A stretch of 10,449 nt of DNA from Candidatus Dadabacteria bacterium (GTDB lineage: Bacteria; Desulfobacterota_D; UBA1144; Nemesobacterales; CSP1-2). Under the pieces are notes generated by a model, which saw only the letters and a list, made by a program, of their open reading frames with translations, was not told where the DNA came from and made no database searches. A program made the translations under genes and the position numbers. Where the stretch lies: assembly GCA_022615255.1 (NCBI GenBank), contig JAKEHC010000116.1:1-10449 (forward strand), read 5' to 3'. Shown here piece by piece: positions 1-6,523 of the stretch (the first letter of the stretch is position 1; each line of letters starts with the position of its first letter).

Positions 1-106
1 AAGCATGACCACTCAGCCGCTAATGGACCCGACTTAGCTAGGATAAAATGATGCATGATTAATCTTGCAAAACGCATCTTAAATCCAGTATCATCTCGCT
101 AATTTT

Positions 107-146
107 CATTTGAGTTCATTTGTTTTCATTTGGCTTCGCCGAAATG
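107..146. repeat. Three tandem 10-base units plus a small hairpin downstream of cobU
   Basis: Three consecutive 10-base units of the form CATTTGNNTT occupy 107-136. The third runs into a small hairpin: CATTT (127-131) and GGC (132-134) pair with GCC (138-140) and AAATG (142-146), leaving G141 bulged and TTC as the loop. It lies just beyond the 3' end of the cobU message. On the minus strand the hairpin is not followed by a T run, so it is not a convincing intrinsic terminator. The 10-base rhythm and the GGCT end resemble the larger repeat at 1449-1581, so this could be a fragment of the same family. That link is inference. I see no supportable gene in the rest of 1-176. Confidence 0.4.
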
Positions 147-176
147 ACTTACATCTGCATTTTACCGACTCAAATA

Positions 177-689
177 TTATTTAATTCTTAACGGGATCCC
201 GGTGATAAGCACATATACCTCATTGCATATCTCAGTGACTTTTTGATTAATACTTCCCAGTTCCGCCTGATAGTCTCTTGAGGTTTGATCTCCGGGGATA
301 ATACCCAATCCAACCTCGTTGGTTACAATTATTAAGTCACCTTTAAACTCCTTTAAGGCTATGATAAGGCCTTCTATCTCTTCGGATTTTTCTGTTTCTG
401 TGACTTCGAAATAGAGATTTGAAAGCCAGAGTGTGAGGCAGTCTAAAATAACGACTGACGGATCCATTGTTTTTAAAACAGCTCCAAGACGGGCAGGCTC
501 TTCTATAGTTTTAAATTCGCTTCCACGCTCTTTTCGGTGCTTTTCTATTTTGTCTTGCATTTCTCTGTCAATCGGACGTCCTGTGGCTATAAAGACCTTG
601 TCTCTGTCCTCTATCTCCCTTGCGATCTTAAGGGCAAATCTGCTTTTACCGCTCTTTATTCCACCTGTGATGAGAATCCTTTTTCCCAA
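177..689 (-). CDS. cobU: Bifunctional adenosylcobinamide kinase / adenosylcobinamide-phosphate guanylyltransferase
   Basis: CobU phosphorylates adenosylcobinamide and then transfers GMP from GTP, giving adenosylcobinamide-GDP, the substrate of CobS, in the cytoplasm. The 170-residue product is near the usual length of about 180. It has a P-loop at residues 9-16 (GGIKSGKS). H51 in EKHRKERG matches the region of the histidine that is guanylated in the family. The C-terminal half carries the family pattern NEVGLGIIP followed by R-x-Y-Q and LG-x-x-NQ. The start is TTG at 687-689. It is chosen because the P-loop follows at once and AGGAGG (complement of 700-705) lies well placed upstream. The first 34 bases overlap the end of the CbiR-like gene, so the two are likely translationally coupled. 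The assignment is firm. Confidence 0.93.
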   Translation of the reverse strand: MGKRILITGGIKSGKSRFALKIAREIEDRDKVFIATGRPIDREMQDKIEKHRKERGSEFKTIEEPARLGAVLKTMDPSVVILDCLTLWLSNLYFEVTETEKSEEIEGLIIALKEFKGDLIIVTNEVGLGIIPGDQTSRDYQAELGSINQKVTEICNEVYVLITGIPLRIK

Positions 690-1444
690 GCGAAAATCTC
701 CTCCTCTAATATTCTTTTTGATTCAAAGAAGTCTTCAGTTCCAAAAACCTCAAGGGTAAGAAGCCCTGAGAAATTTGAGGACATAACCCTATCTACAACT
801 GATTTTACAAATTTCCTCTCTGCATTCTGAAGACCTGTGTGTCCATCTCCATCCTTTTTCGGTCCGTAGAAGTGGATTACATTAATCCTACCGAAATTAC
901 TATCAAAAATCCCTTTCCAATCATCAGAGCAGTTAAGGGTGTGACTTATATCGAGGCAGAGTTTAAAATCAAATTCCTCTATTATTGGAAGAATATGTTT
1001 TATTGGATAGCTTAGGTTTTCTATTAAAACACCTTCATTCCCGAATTCGATAAATATATCAGAAAGTGACCTTACGGTTCTTAGAACCCACATCTCCTCT
1101 GATTCTATTTCCCTTCTTGGGAGGTGAATTATATAACCCCTTGGATCTAAAAGAGAGGTGAGTCTCATAATTTCAATCATCCTCTTCAATGAAAACATTC
1201 TAAACTCACCGTCTCTAGAACATATGTCAAGATCGATGGGGAGGTGTACTGTGTAGGAGATTCCTGTATCGTATGAGATATTTCTAAGTGTTTTAATATC
1301 GTCTGAGCTTGGAAGATTTGAATAATCATTGCCCTCAAAAAGAACAAGCTCAATATCATCTACAAAATTTACAAGCTTTCTAACATTCGGGATTATATCG
1401 TCGGGATAAATGTAAGAAGTTGTGCCGACTTGCATTTTAGTCAT
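656..1444 (-). CDS. cbiR: CbiR-like cobamide-remodelling phosphodiesterase (AP endonuclease 2 / xylose isomerase-type TIM barrel)
   Basis: The 262-residue product looks like a metal-dependent TIM barrel of the sugar phosphate isomerase / AP endonuclease 2 superfamily. Candidate metal ligands fall at barrel strand ends: H67 (YTVHLP), H107 (IIHLP), E142 (IENLSYP), D165 and H168 (LDISH), H191 (VIHFYG), H202 (GDGHTG) and E232 (TLEVFG). The N-terminal GTTSYIYPDDIIPNV and DDIELVLFE patterns match my memory of CbiR, described from Akkermansia muciniphila, which hydrolyses the phosphodiester of cobamides and releases a cobinamide phosphate for rebuilding. Its place between cobS and cobU strongly supports this role. 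The ATG at 1442-1444 has no clear Shine-Dalgarno, and the ATG three codons later is an alternative. The fold is near certain. The CbiR label rests on motif memory and context. Confidence 0.78.
   Translation of the reverse strand: MTKMQVGTTSYIYPDDIIPNVRKLVNFVDDIELVLFEGNDYSNLPSSDDIKTLRNISYDTGISYTVHLPIDLDICSRDGEFRMFSLKRMIEIMRLTSLLDPRGYIIHLPRREIESEEMWVLRTVRSLSDIFIEFGNEGVLIENLSYPIKHILPIIEEFDFKLCLDISHTLNCSDDWKGIFDSNFGRINVIHFYGPKKDGDGHTGLQNAERKFVKSVVDRVMSSNFSGLLTLEVFGTEDFFESKRILEEEIFAWEKGFSSQVE
698..706 (-). promoter_or_regulatory. Strong Shine-Dalgarno that sets the TTG start of cobU
   Basis: The minus strand reads GAGGAGGAG here, inside the 3' end of the upstream CbiR-like gene, about 8-10 bases before TTG at 687-689. 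It supports the TTG start over any later ATG. Confidence 0.7.
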
Positions 1445-1448
1445 TATT

Positions 1449-1581
1449 TAGCCGCGAACGAACGCGAATTTACACTGATAAAGAAAACCACTACGACGCC
1501 ACGAAATGAAAAAAGTTATGTCTTATTGTCGTTGTGATTAAATTAATATCATTCGTCCTCATCTGTGTCAATTTGTGGCTA
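1449..1581. repeat. Intergenic repeat with imperfect inverted ends, MITE-like
   Basis: The left end (TAGCCGCGAACGAACGCG, from 1449) and the complement of the right end (TAGCCACAAATTGACACAG, reading back from 1581) begin with the same TAGCC and agree at about 17 of 31 positions. Each arm is built from short CGAA/CACAGA-like units recurring about every 10-11 bases. The element fills nearly the whole space between cobS and the CbiR-like gene, and its right end CTA (1579-1581) is the cobS stop codon TAG. It resembles the short non-coding repeats of type GCCACGAATT-ACACGAA that I recall from many bacterial genomes. It contains no open reading frame of note. Confidence 0.5.
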
Positions 1582-2334
1582 GATTGTAGTGATGATTCCT
1601 ACAATTAAAAATCCGAATACCTCTGCAAGTTCTAATACAGCGCCAAACACATCTCCTGTTATCCCACCGTATGCTCGATTAAAAAACAATATGAGAAAGA
1701 TACTAAAGACGTAAACAAAGGCAAAGATTATTACTCCTTTTAATCCAAGTAATAGAAGAGAAAAAACAAGGGCGAATACAGCACTTAAAAGAAATGCCTT
1801 TTTAGTTGAATATACTGTAAAAATATATCCAAGCCCCTCTGTTGATGCAGGGGCTCCTTCTCTTGCTACAATTGAAGAAGTCCATCTGGATAGCGAAGGG
1901 ATAAGAATAAGGCTTTGAATTCTGTATCCTTCCGGCAAAGCAGAAATTGAGAGTATTTTACCTGCTATAACAATAATCAAGGCGGAAGCGCCAAAGGCAC
2001 CAATTGTGTTCCCCTTCATTACCTTAAGTGCCTTTTCTTTATCATGTCCTGCGAAGCGAAGGGCGTCGAAGCAATCGGCAACACCGTCTAGGTGAAGACC
2101 CCCTGAGAGTATGGCCAATAGTATTACTGGAAAGAGTGACCTAACTAAGTCTGAAACAATCAAATCTCTTAAAGTAAACTCAACTAAAGCACAAATCCCG
2201 CCTAATAAGATTCCTACTAGCGGAAAGTATGTAATTGAGTTTGCAAAATTTTCTGGCGAAGTTTTCTCACGGGCTTTGCAAACCCTAAATATAGTAAGAA
2301 ATTCAACAGAGGCTTTAAAGCTATTAAAGGTCAT
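1579..2334 (-). CDS. cobS: Adenosylcobinamide-GDP ribazoletransferase (cobalamin synthase)
   Basis: CobS is an integral membrane enzyme that joins adenosylcobinamide-GDP to alpha-ribazole or its phosphate, releasing GMP and completing the cobamide. The 251-residue product has the usual family length. Its signature GGLHLDGVADCFDAL lies at residues 78-92, with the acidic residues D83, D87 and D90 typical of CDP-alcohol-transferase-like sites. A second family block, VMKGNTIGAFG, ends at 115. Several hydrophobic helices follow, including about 180-215 and 235-250. The ATG at 2332-2334 is the first sensible start, although no good Shine-Dalgarno precedes it. The stop codon lies in the end of the repeat that separates this gene from cbiR. 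I found no cobalamin riboswitch in the 143 bases upstream. The assignment is firm. Confidence 0.93.
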   Translation of the reverse strand: MTFNSFKASVEFLTIFRVCKAREKTSPENFANSITYFPLVGILLGGICALVEFTLRDLIVSDLVRSLFPVILLAILSGGLHLDGVADCFDALRFAGHDKEKALKVMKGNTIGAFGASALIIVIAGKILSISALPEGYRIQSLILIPSLSRWTSSIVAREGAPASTEGLGYIFTVYSTKKAFLLSAVFALVFSLLLLGLKGVIIFAFVYVFSIFLILFFNRAYGGITGDVFGAVLELAEVFGFLIVGIITTI

Positions 2335-2477
2335 AGAACGATACTATGCTGTTATTTACCTGCTCTATTTTAACTAAGATGTAAGGCAATCAGGAGTCCC
2401 GTTGTTTAGTGGTTAGAAATTTATCTTGAATAATATACTGATCAAGAGGAATCAGCTTATAATCGCAGCTTGAAATC

Positions 2478-2939
2478 TCATTGTAGTTGTAAAAACCTAA
2501 CGCCCGCGATTCCTATGACTGCTCCTACTATAAGTCCATATATGATATGCCCTACCATATGGGCTACTGCTACTTCGGAACCGGCTTTCTGAAATTGTTC
2601 TAGGGGATGATGTTCCGCAACGAGAACAACGAGTAAAAAGCTCACGACTAGTCCATGAAATACTCCGATCATTGCACCTATCCCGATGTATGAACCAACG
2701 GAGCTAAGGGAAAAGATGCTAAGAAAGGCAACATACAGAAAGGCAAAAATAATGCCTGCTGTAAAATGCATTATCACGCCCGGTAGTAATGCATTGTTGT
2801 AAGATCGCGTATAGATACTGCCAACTGCTCTTACCATATCGGCGTTCGCTAGTCCTGAGCGGGTTATGAGCCACATAACCAAGCTCATTCCACTAGTGCC
2901 TAGTATTCCTGAAAGGATTATAATAAGAATCGATTTCAT
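2478..2939 (-). CDS. Four-helix membrane protein of unknown function with several intramembrane histidines
   Basis: I do not recognise this 153-residue protein with confidence. It has about four hydrophobic segments: residues 3-25, 53-76, 81-108 and 123-147. The short loops carry NNALLPG and AEHHPLEQFQKAG. Histidines sit at or near segment ends (H58, H95, H110, H111, H127, H131), which could bind a metal or heme, though that is inference. The ATG at 2937-2939 follows a strong AAGGAGGGTGA Shine-Dalgarno (complement of 2943-2953). The gene is upstream of cobS on the same strand with a 143-base gap, so cotranscription is possible but unproven. A role in cobalt or corrinoid transport cannot be concluded from the sequence, since no known transporter motif is visible. 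Confidence 0.8.
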   Translation of the reverse strand: MKSILIIILSGILGTSGMSLVMWLITRSGLANADMVRAVGSIYTRSYNNALLPGVIMHFTAGIIFAFLYVAFLSIFSLSSVGSYIGIGAMIGVFHGLVVSFLLVVLVAEHHPLEQFQKAGSEVAVAHMVGHIIYGLIVGAVIGIAGVRFLQLQ

Positions 2940-2960
2940 ATCTCACCCTCCTTATTCGCA

Positions 2961-2989
2961 TTTATATGTCATTTTGACTATTAAATCAA
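2961..2989 (-). promoter_or_regulatory. Sigma-70-type promoter for the membrane protein gene
   Basis: Read on the minus strand, TTGATT (complement of 2984-2989) is followed after 17 bases by TATAAA (complement of 2961-2966). Start of transcription would fall near 2954, giving a very short leader with the Shine-Dalgarno near its 5' end. Spacing is ideal, with 4 of 6 matches at -35 and 5 of 6 at -10. Confidence 0.5.
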
Positions 2990-3104
2990 TAGAATTTTAA
3001 CAAACCGTTATGTTTCCTTTTGCAAGAAAGTCTTTTAAAACTGTAGCATACAATTCAGATTAAAAAGCATAAGCCGAGGCTTACATTAGGTCGAATTAAG
3101 AAAC

Positions 3105-3187
3105 GCCCCTCTAGTATAATTGACATTAAACAGCGCTCGGTTAATAATAGTCCAATCACTATCAAATAACAGTCTATCTGGAGGGGC
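3105..3187 (+). promoter_or_regulatory. Long-range inverted repeat that includes the ilvD ribosome binding site
   Basis: GCCCCTCTAG (3105-3114) can pair with CTGGAGGGGC (3178-3187) over 10 positions with a single G-U. The right arm contains the ilvD Shine-Dalgarno GGAGGGG (3180-3186). In a transcript starting upstream of 3105 the binding site would be masked. In one from the promoter at 3120-3148 it would be free. The pair could instead be a two-half operator flanking that promoter. Confidence 0.35.
3120..3148 (+). promoter_or_regulatory. Sigma-70-type promoter of ilvD
   Basis: A perfect TTGACA (3120-3125) is separated by 17 bases from AATAAT (3143-3148), which matches 5 of 6 consensus positions. 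Transcription would start near 3155, about 40 bases before the ilvD ATG. A perfect TATAAT also occurs at 3115-3120, but it has no good -35 element in front of it. Confidence 0.65.
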
Positions 3188-3195
3188 CTTATAAA

Positions 3196-4902
3196 ATGAA
3201 CCCTAAGCATGGAAAAATGAAAAATAATACTAGAAAATACTCTTCCATACTTGTTGAGGGAGCTGAACGGGCTCCTAGTCGCTCCATGCTGCGGGCGGTT
3301 GGTTTTAAGGATGAAGATTTTAGAAAACCTGTTGTGGGAATCGCCTCCACATGGAGCATGGTTACCCCTTGTAATATGCACATAGATAAGCTGGCAATAG
3401 AGGCGGGGCGGGGTGTGGATAGTTTCGGCGGTAAATCAATCATCTTCGGCACTATAACGGTTTCTGACGGCATATCAATGGGAACTCCTGGTATGAGGTA
3501 CTCGCTTGTTTCCCGCGAGGTAATTGCGGATTCCATAGAGACTGTAGCGGGGGCAGAGGGTTTTGACGGACTGGTTGCTATAGGCGGTTGCGATAAAAAT
3601 ATGCCGGGTTGCCTGATAGCCATGTCTCGTCTTAATCGCCCTTCTGTATTTGTTTATGGTGGAACTATCATGCCAGGCAGTTACTGTAGTAAACTGGTTG
3701 ACGTCGTCTCTGTTTTTGAGGCTGTAGGCGCCCATGCCAATAAAGCAATAAACGACAACGAGCTCAAAGAAATCGAATCCTGTGCTATACCAGGACCGGG
3801 ATCCTGTGGCGGTATGTATACGGCAAATACGATGGCATCTGCGATTGAAGCACTCGGCATGAGTCTTCCAAATAGCTCTGCTCAATTAGCCATATCGCCC
3901 GAAAAGAACAGGGACTGTTTTAAAGCCGGAGTTTCGGTTTTGAATTTGATTAAAAACGATATTAAACCGACCGACATCATGACTAAAAAGGCATTCGAAA
4001 ATGCCATCACAGTGGTCATTGCTCTAGGTGGCTCTACTAACGCGGTACTGCATCTGATTGCAATGGCTTCGGCAGCTGGAGTCAGGCTGTCCATTGATGA
4101 TTTCACGCGTATTGGGAAAAAGGTGCCGGTGGTTGCTGACCTAAAACCAAGCGGTAATTACTTTATGTCCGAGTTCTGTAAGATCGGTGGCCTAACTCCT
4201 TTAATGAAGATGCTCTTTGAGGAGGGTCTTCTCCATGGTGATTGCCTAACGGTTACTGGCAAGACGGTGATAGAGAACTTAAAAGACGTAAAATCTTACC
4301 CCGAGGGACAAAAGATAGTATCCTCATTCGAAAACCCGATAAAAAAGGACAGCCATATAGTAATTATTTACGGCAACTTAGCTAAAGAGGGCGCAGTCGC
4401 AAAAATTACCGGCAAAGAAGGGCTGTCATTTACAGGAAGGGCAATCGTATTTAATTCTGAAGAGGCTTGTTTGAAAGCCGTCTTGGATGGAAAAATAAAG
4501 AAAGGGCATGTAATTGTCATCCGTTACGAGGGGCCAAAGGGCGGCCCTGGTATGCGGGAGATGCTGAGTCCAACTTCAGCAGTTATGGGCAAGGGTCTTG
4601 GTAAGGATGTGGCGCTTATTACAGATGGGCGATTCTCTGGCGGAAGCCATGGTTTTGTTGTGGGACATATAACCCCAGAAGCCTATGATGGTGGCGTTAT
4701 TGCGGTTGTGAGAAACGGGGACAGCATCTCAATTGATGCTAAAAGGCGTGAGATTAATCTCCTTATTCCAGAAACCGAGATTAAAAAGAGATTAGCTTCA
4801 TGGAAACGACCTAGACCAAAGGCTCAGCACGGTGTTCTTGCTAAATATGCAAGACTTGTCACATCGGCTTCCGAGGGGGCAGTAACTGACAAGAATTTCT
4901 AA
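3196..4902 (+). CDS. ilvD: Dihydroxy-acid dehydratase
   Basis: IlvD dehydrates 2,3-dihydroxy-isovalerate and 2,3-dihydroxy-3-methylvalerate to the 2-keto acids that precede valine, leucine and isoleucine. The 568-residue product has the full family length. Three cysteines expected to hold the iron-sulfur cluster are present: C59 (TPCNMH), C132 (GCDKNMPGC, followed by D133-K134) and C204 (GPGSCGGMYTANTM). GGSTNAVLHL lies mid-protein. TDGRFSGG, with the serine proposed as catalytic base, begins near residue 476, followed by GHITPEAYDGG. The first cysteine motif places it with the shorter [2Fe-2S]-type dehydratases known from plants, cyanobacteria and mycobacteria rather than the E. coli [4Fe-4S] type. 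That is family inference. ATG 3196 follows GGAGGGG at 9 bases. No other ilv gene lies in the window. Confidence 0.96.
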   Translation: MNPKHGKMKNNTRKYSSILVEGAERAPSRSMLRAVGFKDEDFRKPVVGIASTWSMVTPCNMHIDKLAIEAGRGVDSFGGKSIIFGTITVSDGISMGTPGMRYSLVSREVIADSIETVAGAEGFDGLVAIGGCDKNMPGCLIAMSRLNRPSVFVYGGTIMPGSYCSKLVDVVSVFEAVGAHANKAINDNELKEIESCAIPGPGSCGGMYTANTMASAIEALGMSLPNSSAQLAISPEKNRDCFKAGVSVLNLIKNDIKPTDIMTKKAFENAITVVIALGGSTNAVLHLIAMASAAGVRLSIDDFTRIGKKVPVVADLKPSGNYFMSEFCKIGGLTPLMKMLFEEGLLHGDCLTVTGKTVIENLKDVKSYPEGQKIVSSFENPIKKDSHIVIIYGNLAKEGAVAKITGKEGLSFTGRAIVFNSEEACLKAVLDGKIKKGHVIVIRYEGPKGGPGMREMLSPTSAVMGKGLGKDVALITDGRFSGGSHGFVVGHITPEAYDGGVIAVVRNGDSISIDAKRREINLLIPETEIKKRLASWKRPRPKAQHGVLAKYARLVTSASEGAVTDKNF

Positions 4903-4920
4903 CACTATCATAGTATGGGT

Positions 4921-4959
4921 CCGGAAAACCTTATAATACCCTTATGGGATTATAACCGG
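4921..4959 (+). terminator. Stem-loop downstream of ilvD without a T run
   Basis: TTATAAT (4931-4937) pairs with ATTATAA (4949-4955), CCC (4939-4941) with GGG (4946-4948), and the outer CCGG (4921-4924) with CCGG (4956-4959). A38-type bulge (A4938) and an unpaired 4925-4930 interrupt it, and the loop is TTAT. No T tract follows, so it may stabilise the 3' end or aid termination rather than act as a classical intrinsic terminator. Confidence 0.35.
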
Positions 4960-4996
4960 CACTCGACTTGCCTCCATTTCTGGTTTAAGACCAGTC

Positions 4997-5025
4997 TTGA
5001 CTTGATTGCAAAAGTTTAGTTTAAT
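4997..5025 (+). promoter_or_regulatory. Candidate promoter for the Cys/His-rich small protein
   Basis: TTGACT (4997-5002), a 17-base spacer and TTTAAT (5020-5025) each match 5 of 6 sigma-70 consensus positions. The start would lie about 100 bases before the ATG at 5134. Confidence 0.4.
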
Positions 5026-5133
5026 GTGTATCGAGTAAATCTGCATGCGTTTCCGCAAGTCAGGGGTCAGAGTAAGATAAGGAGATTAATTTTTATCAAA
5101 TAAATTCGGTACATCAAGGGAGGTAAGTCAGAA

Positions 5134-5427
5134 ATGGCAAAAAGAACGATGACAATTGAGGTATTTCAATGCGACCACCAGGATGAACAAGGTGCTTGTA
5201 CCAACGACGGATCAAGACAGGCGATAAAAGAGTGTTCGGTATGTAAAAAGGATTTATGCAGCAGGCACTATGAAACGTTTTCTCTCTCAAGATTATCTAG
5301 TCCCAGTGGCGGTGGAGTATCTCTCACATATTTTTTCTGCGGGGAGCATGCTGAGGAATTTATTAATACGCTTGTAAGAACCCTTGGTGATACAAGACCG
5401 GTTCCTTATGGGGGAATGGCGAAATAG
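5134..5427 (+). CDS. Small Cys/His-rich protein, probable zinc binder, function unknown
   Basis: I do not recognise this 97-residue protein. Its cysteines and histidines form pairs suited to zinc: C13-x-H15 and C22 near the N terminus, C34-x2-C37, C42-x2-H45 and C69-x2-H72. That spacing could make one or two zinc sites in a treble-clef or B-box-like fold, which is inference from pattern only. A glycine/serine-rich stretch (residues 55-63) separates the central and last pairs, and the C terminus is short and flexible-looking. There is no signal peptide or membrane segment, so it is probably cytoplasmic. The start is secure: AAGGGAGGT (5116-5124) precedes ATG 5134 at a good distance. It appears to be a single-gene unit, with a candidate promoter upstream and a terminator at 5542-5566. 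Confidence 0.8.
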   Translation: MAKRTMTIEVFQCDHQDEQGACTNDGSRQAIKECSVCKKDLCSRHYETFSLSRLSSPSGGGVSLTYFFCGEHAEEFINTLVRTLGDTRPVPYGGMAK

Positions 5428-5441
5428 AACTGGATGTTGGG

Positions 5442-5465
5442 ATTAGGAATTGCGAATTAGGAATT
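5442..5465. repeat. Two direct copies of ATTAGGAATT
   Basis: The 10-mer ATTAGGAATT occurs at 5442-5451 and again at 5456-5465, separated by GCGA. Such short AT-rich copies are common between genes and no function can be assigned. Confidence 0.5.
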
Positions 5466-5541
5466 ATTAAAGTAATCCTGTACTTTTTAATTTTTTCTTC
5501 GTCTCTGTTTTACTAAGGTAATAATTATGCACTGCAGTAGG

Positions 5542-5566
5542 GGCGACCAAACGGTCACGCCTTTTT
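5542..5566 (+). terminator. Probable intrinsic terminator after the small Cys/His protein
   Basis: GGCG (5542-5545) and ACC (5546-5548) pair with CGCC (5558-5561) and GGT (5553-5555), with CA bulged at 5556-5557 and loop AAAC. Five T residues follow (5562-5566). The surrounding sequence resembles a common short palindromic repeat type (AGGGGCGACC...GGTCGCCCCT), so it may be a decayed repeat doing terminator duty. Confidence 0.5.
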
Positions 5567-5617
5567 GATAAAAGAAGCCGAAGGATAAATCTCTCACTCT
5601 CAAAAGGAGACTTATTT

Positions 5618-6523
5618 GTGAATAAGTTTTTTAAAACCATCGGAAGATTCTTGCTTGCCGCACTCCTTCTATCATCTGCGGTTGTAAAGGCACAGGAAGG
5701 AAATTACTCAGTCGTCATTACAATTGATGGTCTAAGGCCCGATGCCATATCAAAAAGCAATGCACCAAATATAAAGTCGCTCATGAAAGAGGGTTCTTAT
5801 TCCTTGGAAGCCCAAACGGTTATTCCGAGTAGAACTCTTCCGGCTCATACCTCTCTTTTTACGGGGCTAAATACTAGAAGGCATGGAGTGATATTTAATC
5901 GCTGGACGCCGTCTATGGGTTATGTGAATGTAGAGACAATATTTACCATTGCTAAAAAGCATGGCTTAAAAACTGCGATGCTTGTAGGAAAGGACAAGCT
6001 TCAGTACCTTGCAAAACCTGTGAGTGTTGATCATTTTGAATCCACTCGGGAGTCACCGAGAAGCATAGAAGAGATTTCTTCCCGTTTTTCTTCATATATT
6101 AAAATAGACAAACCGGATATTATATTCGTGCATTTTCCCGAGCCCGATCTTACAGGACACAAAACAGGTTGGATGTCTAAAGAATATATTAAAGCCTTCG
6201 AGGATGTTGATAGAGCCATAGGAGAAATTCTATCATCCCTCAGAGAGGCAGGGATTTATGATGACACCTTTATAGTTATTACCTCAGACCATGGGGGACA
6301 TGAAAAAGGTCATGGTAGCTCAAATCTGTATGATATAACAATCCCCTGGATTGCGTTTGGAAAGGAGGTAAGGAAGGGTTATAGGATTGGAAAAAGGGTT
6401 TTTATCTATGATACGGCACCGACCGTCCTATCTGCCTTGGGCATAGAGCTTCCGTTAAGGTGGGATGGGAAGCCTTTAAGAGATATATTCATAAATAAAG
6501 GTAATATTAGGGTGAGCCCTTAG
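5618..6523 (+). CDS. Exported phosphodiesterase of the type I phosphodiesterase / nucleotide pyrophosphatase family
   Basis: The 301-residue product belongs to the alkaline phosphatase superfamily, nucleotide pyrophosphatase branch, and would hydrolyse phosphate mono- or diesters outside the cytoplasm. Residues 1-25 form a signal peptide (basic start, LLAALLLSSAVV core, likely cut after VKA25). Two-metal site residues are visible: D37 (TIDGLRPD), T73 as nucleophile (SRTLPAHTSLFTG), D177 and H181 (EPDLTGH), D224 and H225 (SDHGGH) and H232 (KGHG). The family set is complete, so the enzyme should be active, but the substrate cannot be read from sequence. The start is GTG at 5618, backed by AAAGGAG (5602-5608) and the proper signal peptide. 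It overlaps the convergent regulator gene by 17 bases. Confidence 0.88.
   Translation: MNKFFKTIGRFLLAALLLSSAVVKAQEGNYSVVITIDGLRPDAISKSNAPNIKSLMKEGSYSLEAQTVIPSRTLPAHTSLFTGLNTRRHGVIFNRWTPSMGYVNVETIFTIAKKHGLKTAMLVGKDKLQYLAKPVSVDHFESTRESPRSIEEISSRFSSYIKIDKPDIIFVHFPEPDLTGHKTGWMSKEYIKAFEDVDRAIGEILSSLREAGIYDDTFIVITSDHGGHEKGHGSSNLYDITIPWIAFGKEVRKGYRIGKRVFIYDTAPTVLSALGIELPLRWDGKPLRDIFINKGNIRVSP

Noticed and set aside
1..77. Open frames at the left edge: a possible 16-codon tail of a plus-strand gene (1-51) and a minus-strand frame opening at 77.
   Set aside because: Too short, no Shine-Dalgarno before the minus-strand ATG and no recognisable protein pattern, so neither can be supported.
433..830. Plus-strand open frames of about 100 codons opposite cobU and cbiR.
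   Set aside because: They are antisense shadows of two recognisable enzymes and show no protein family pattern.
2335..2477. Possible cobalamin riboswitch before cobS, and a TCTTGA-N12-TCAAGA inverted repeat at about 2423-2446.
   Set aside because: I see no B12-box-like sequence, and the space is short for the full aptamer. The inverted repeat has a long loop and no proper T tract, so it is neither a riboswitch nor a clear terminator.
3189..3885. Long minus-strand open frames opposite ilvD, up to 144 codons.
   Set aside because: They mirror a full-length, motif-complete ilvD, have no ribosome binding site of note and no recognisable domain.
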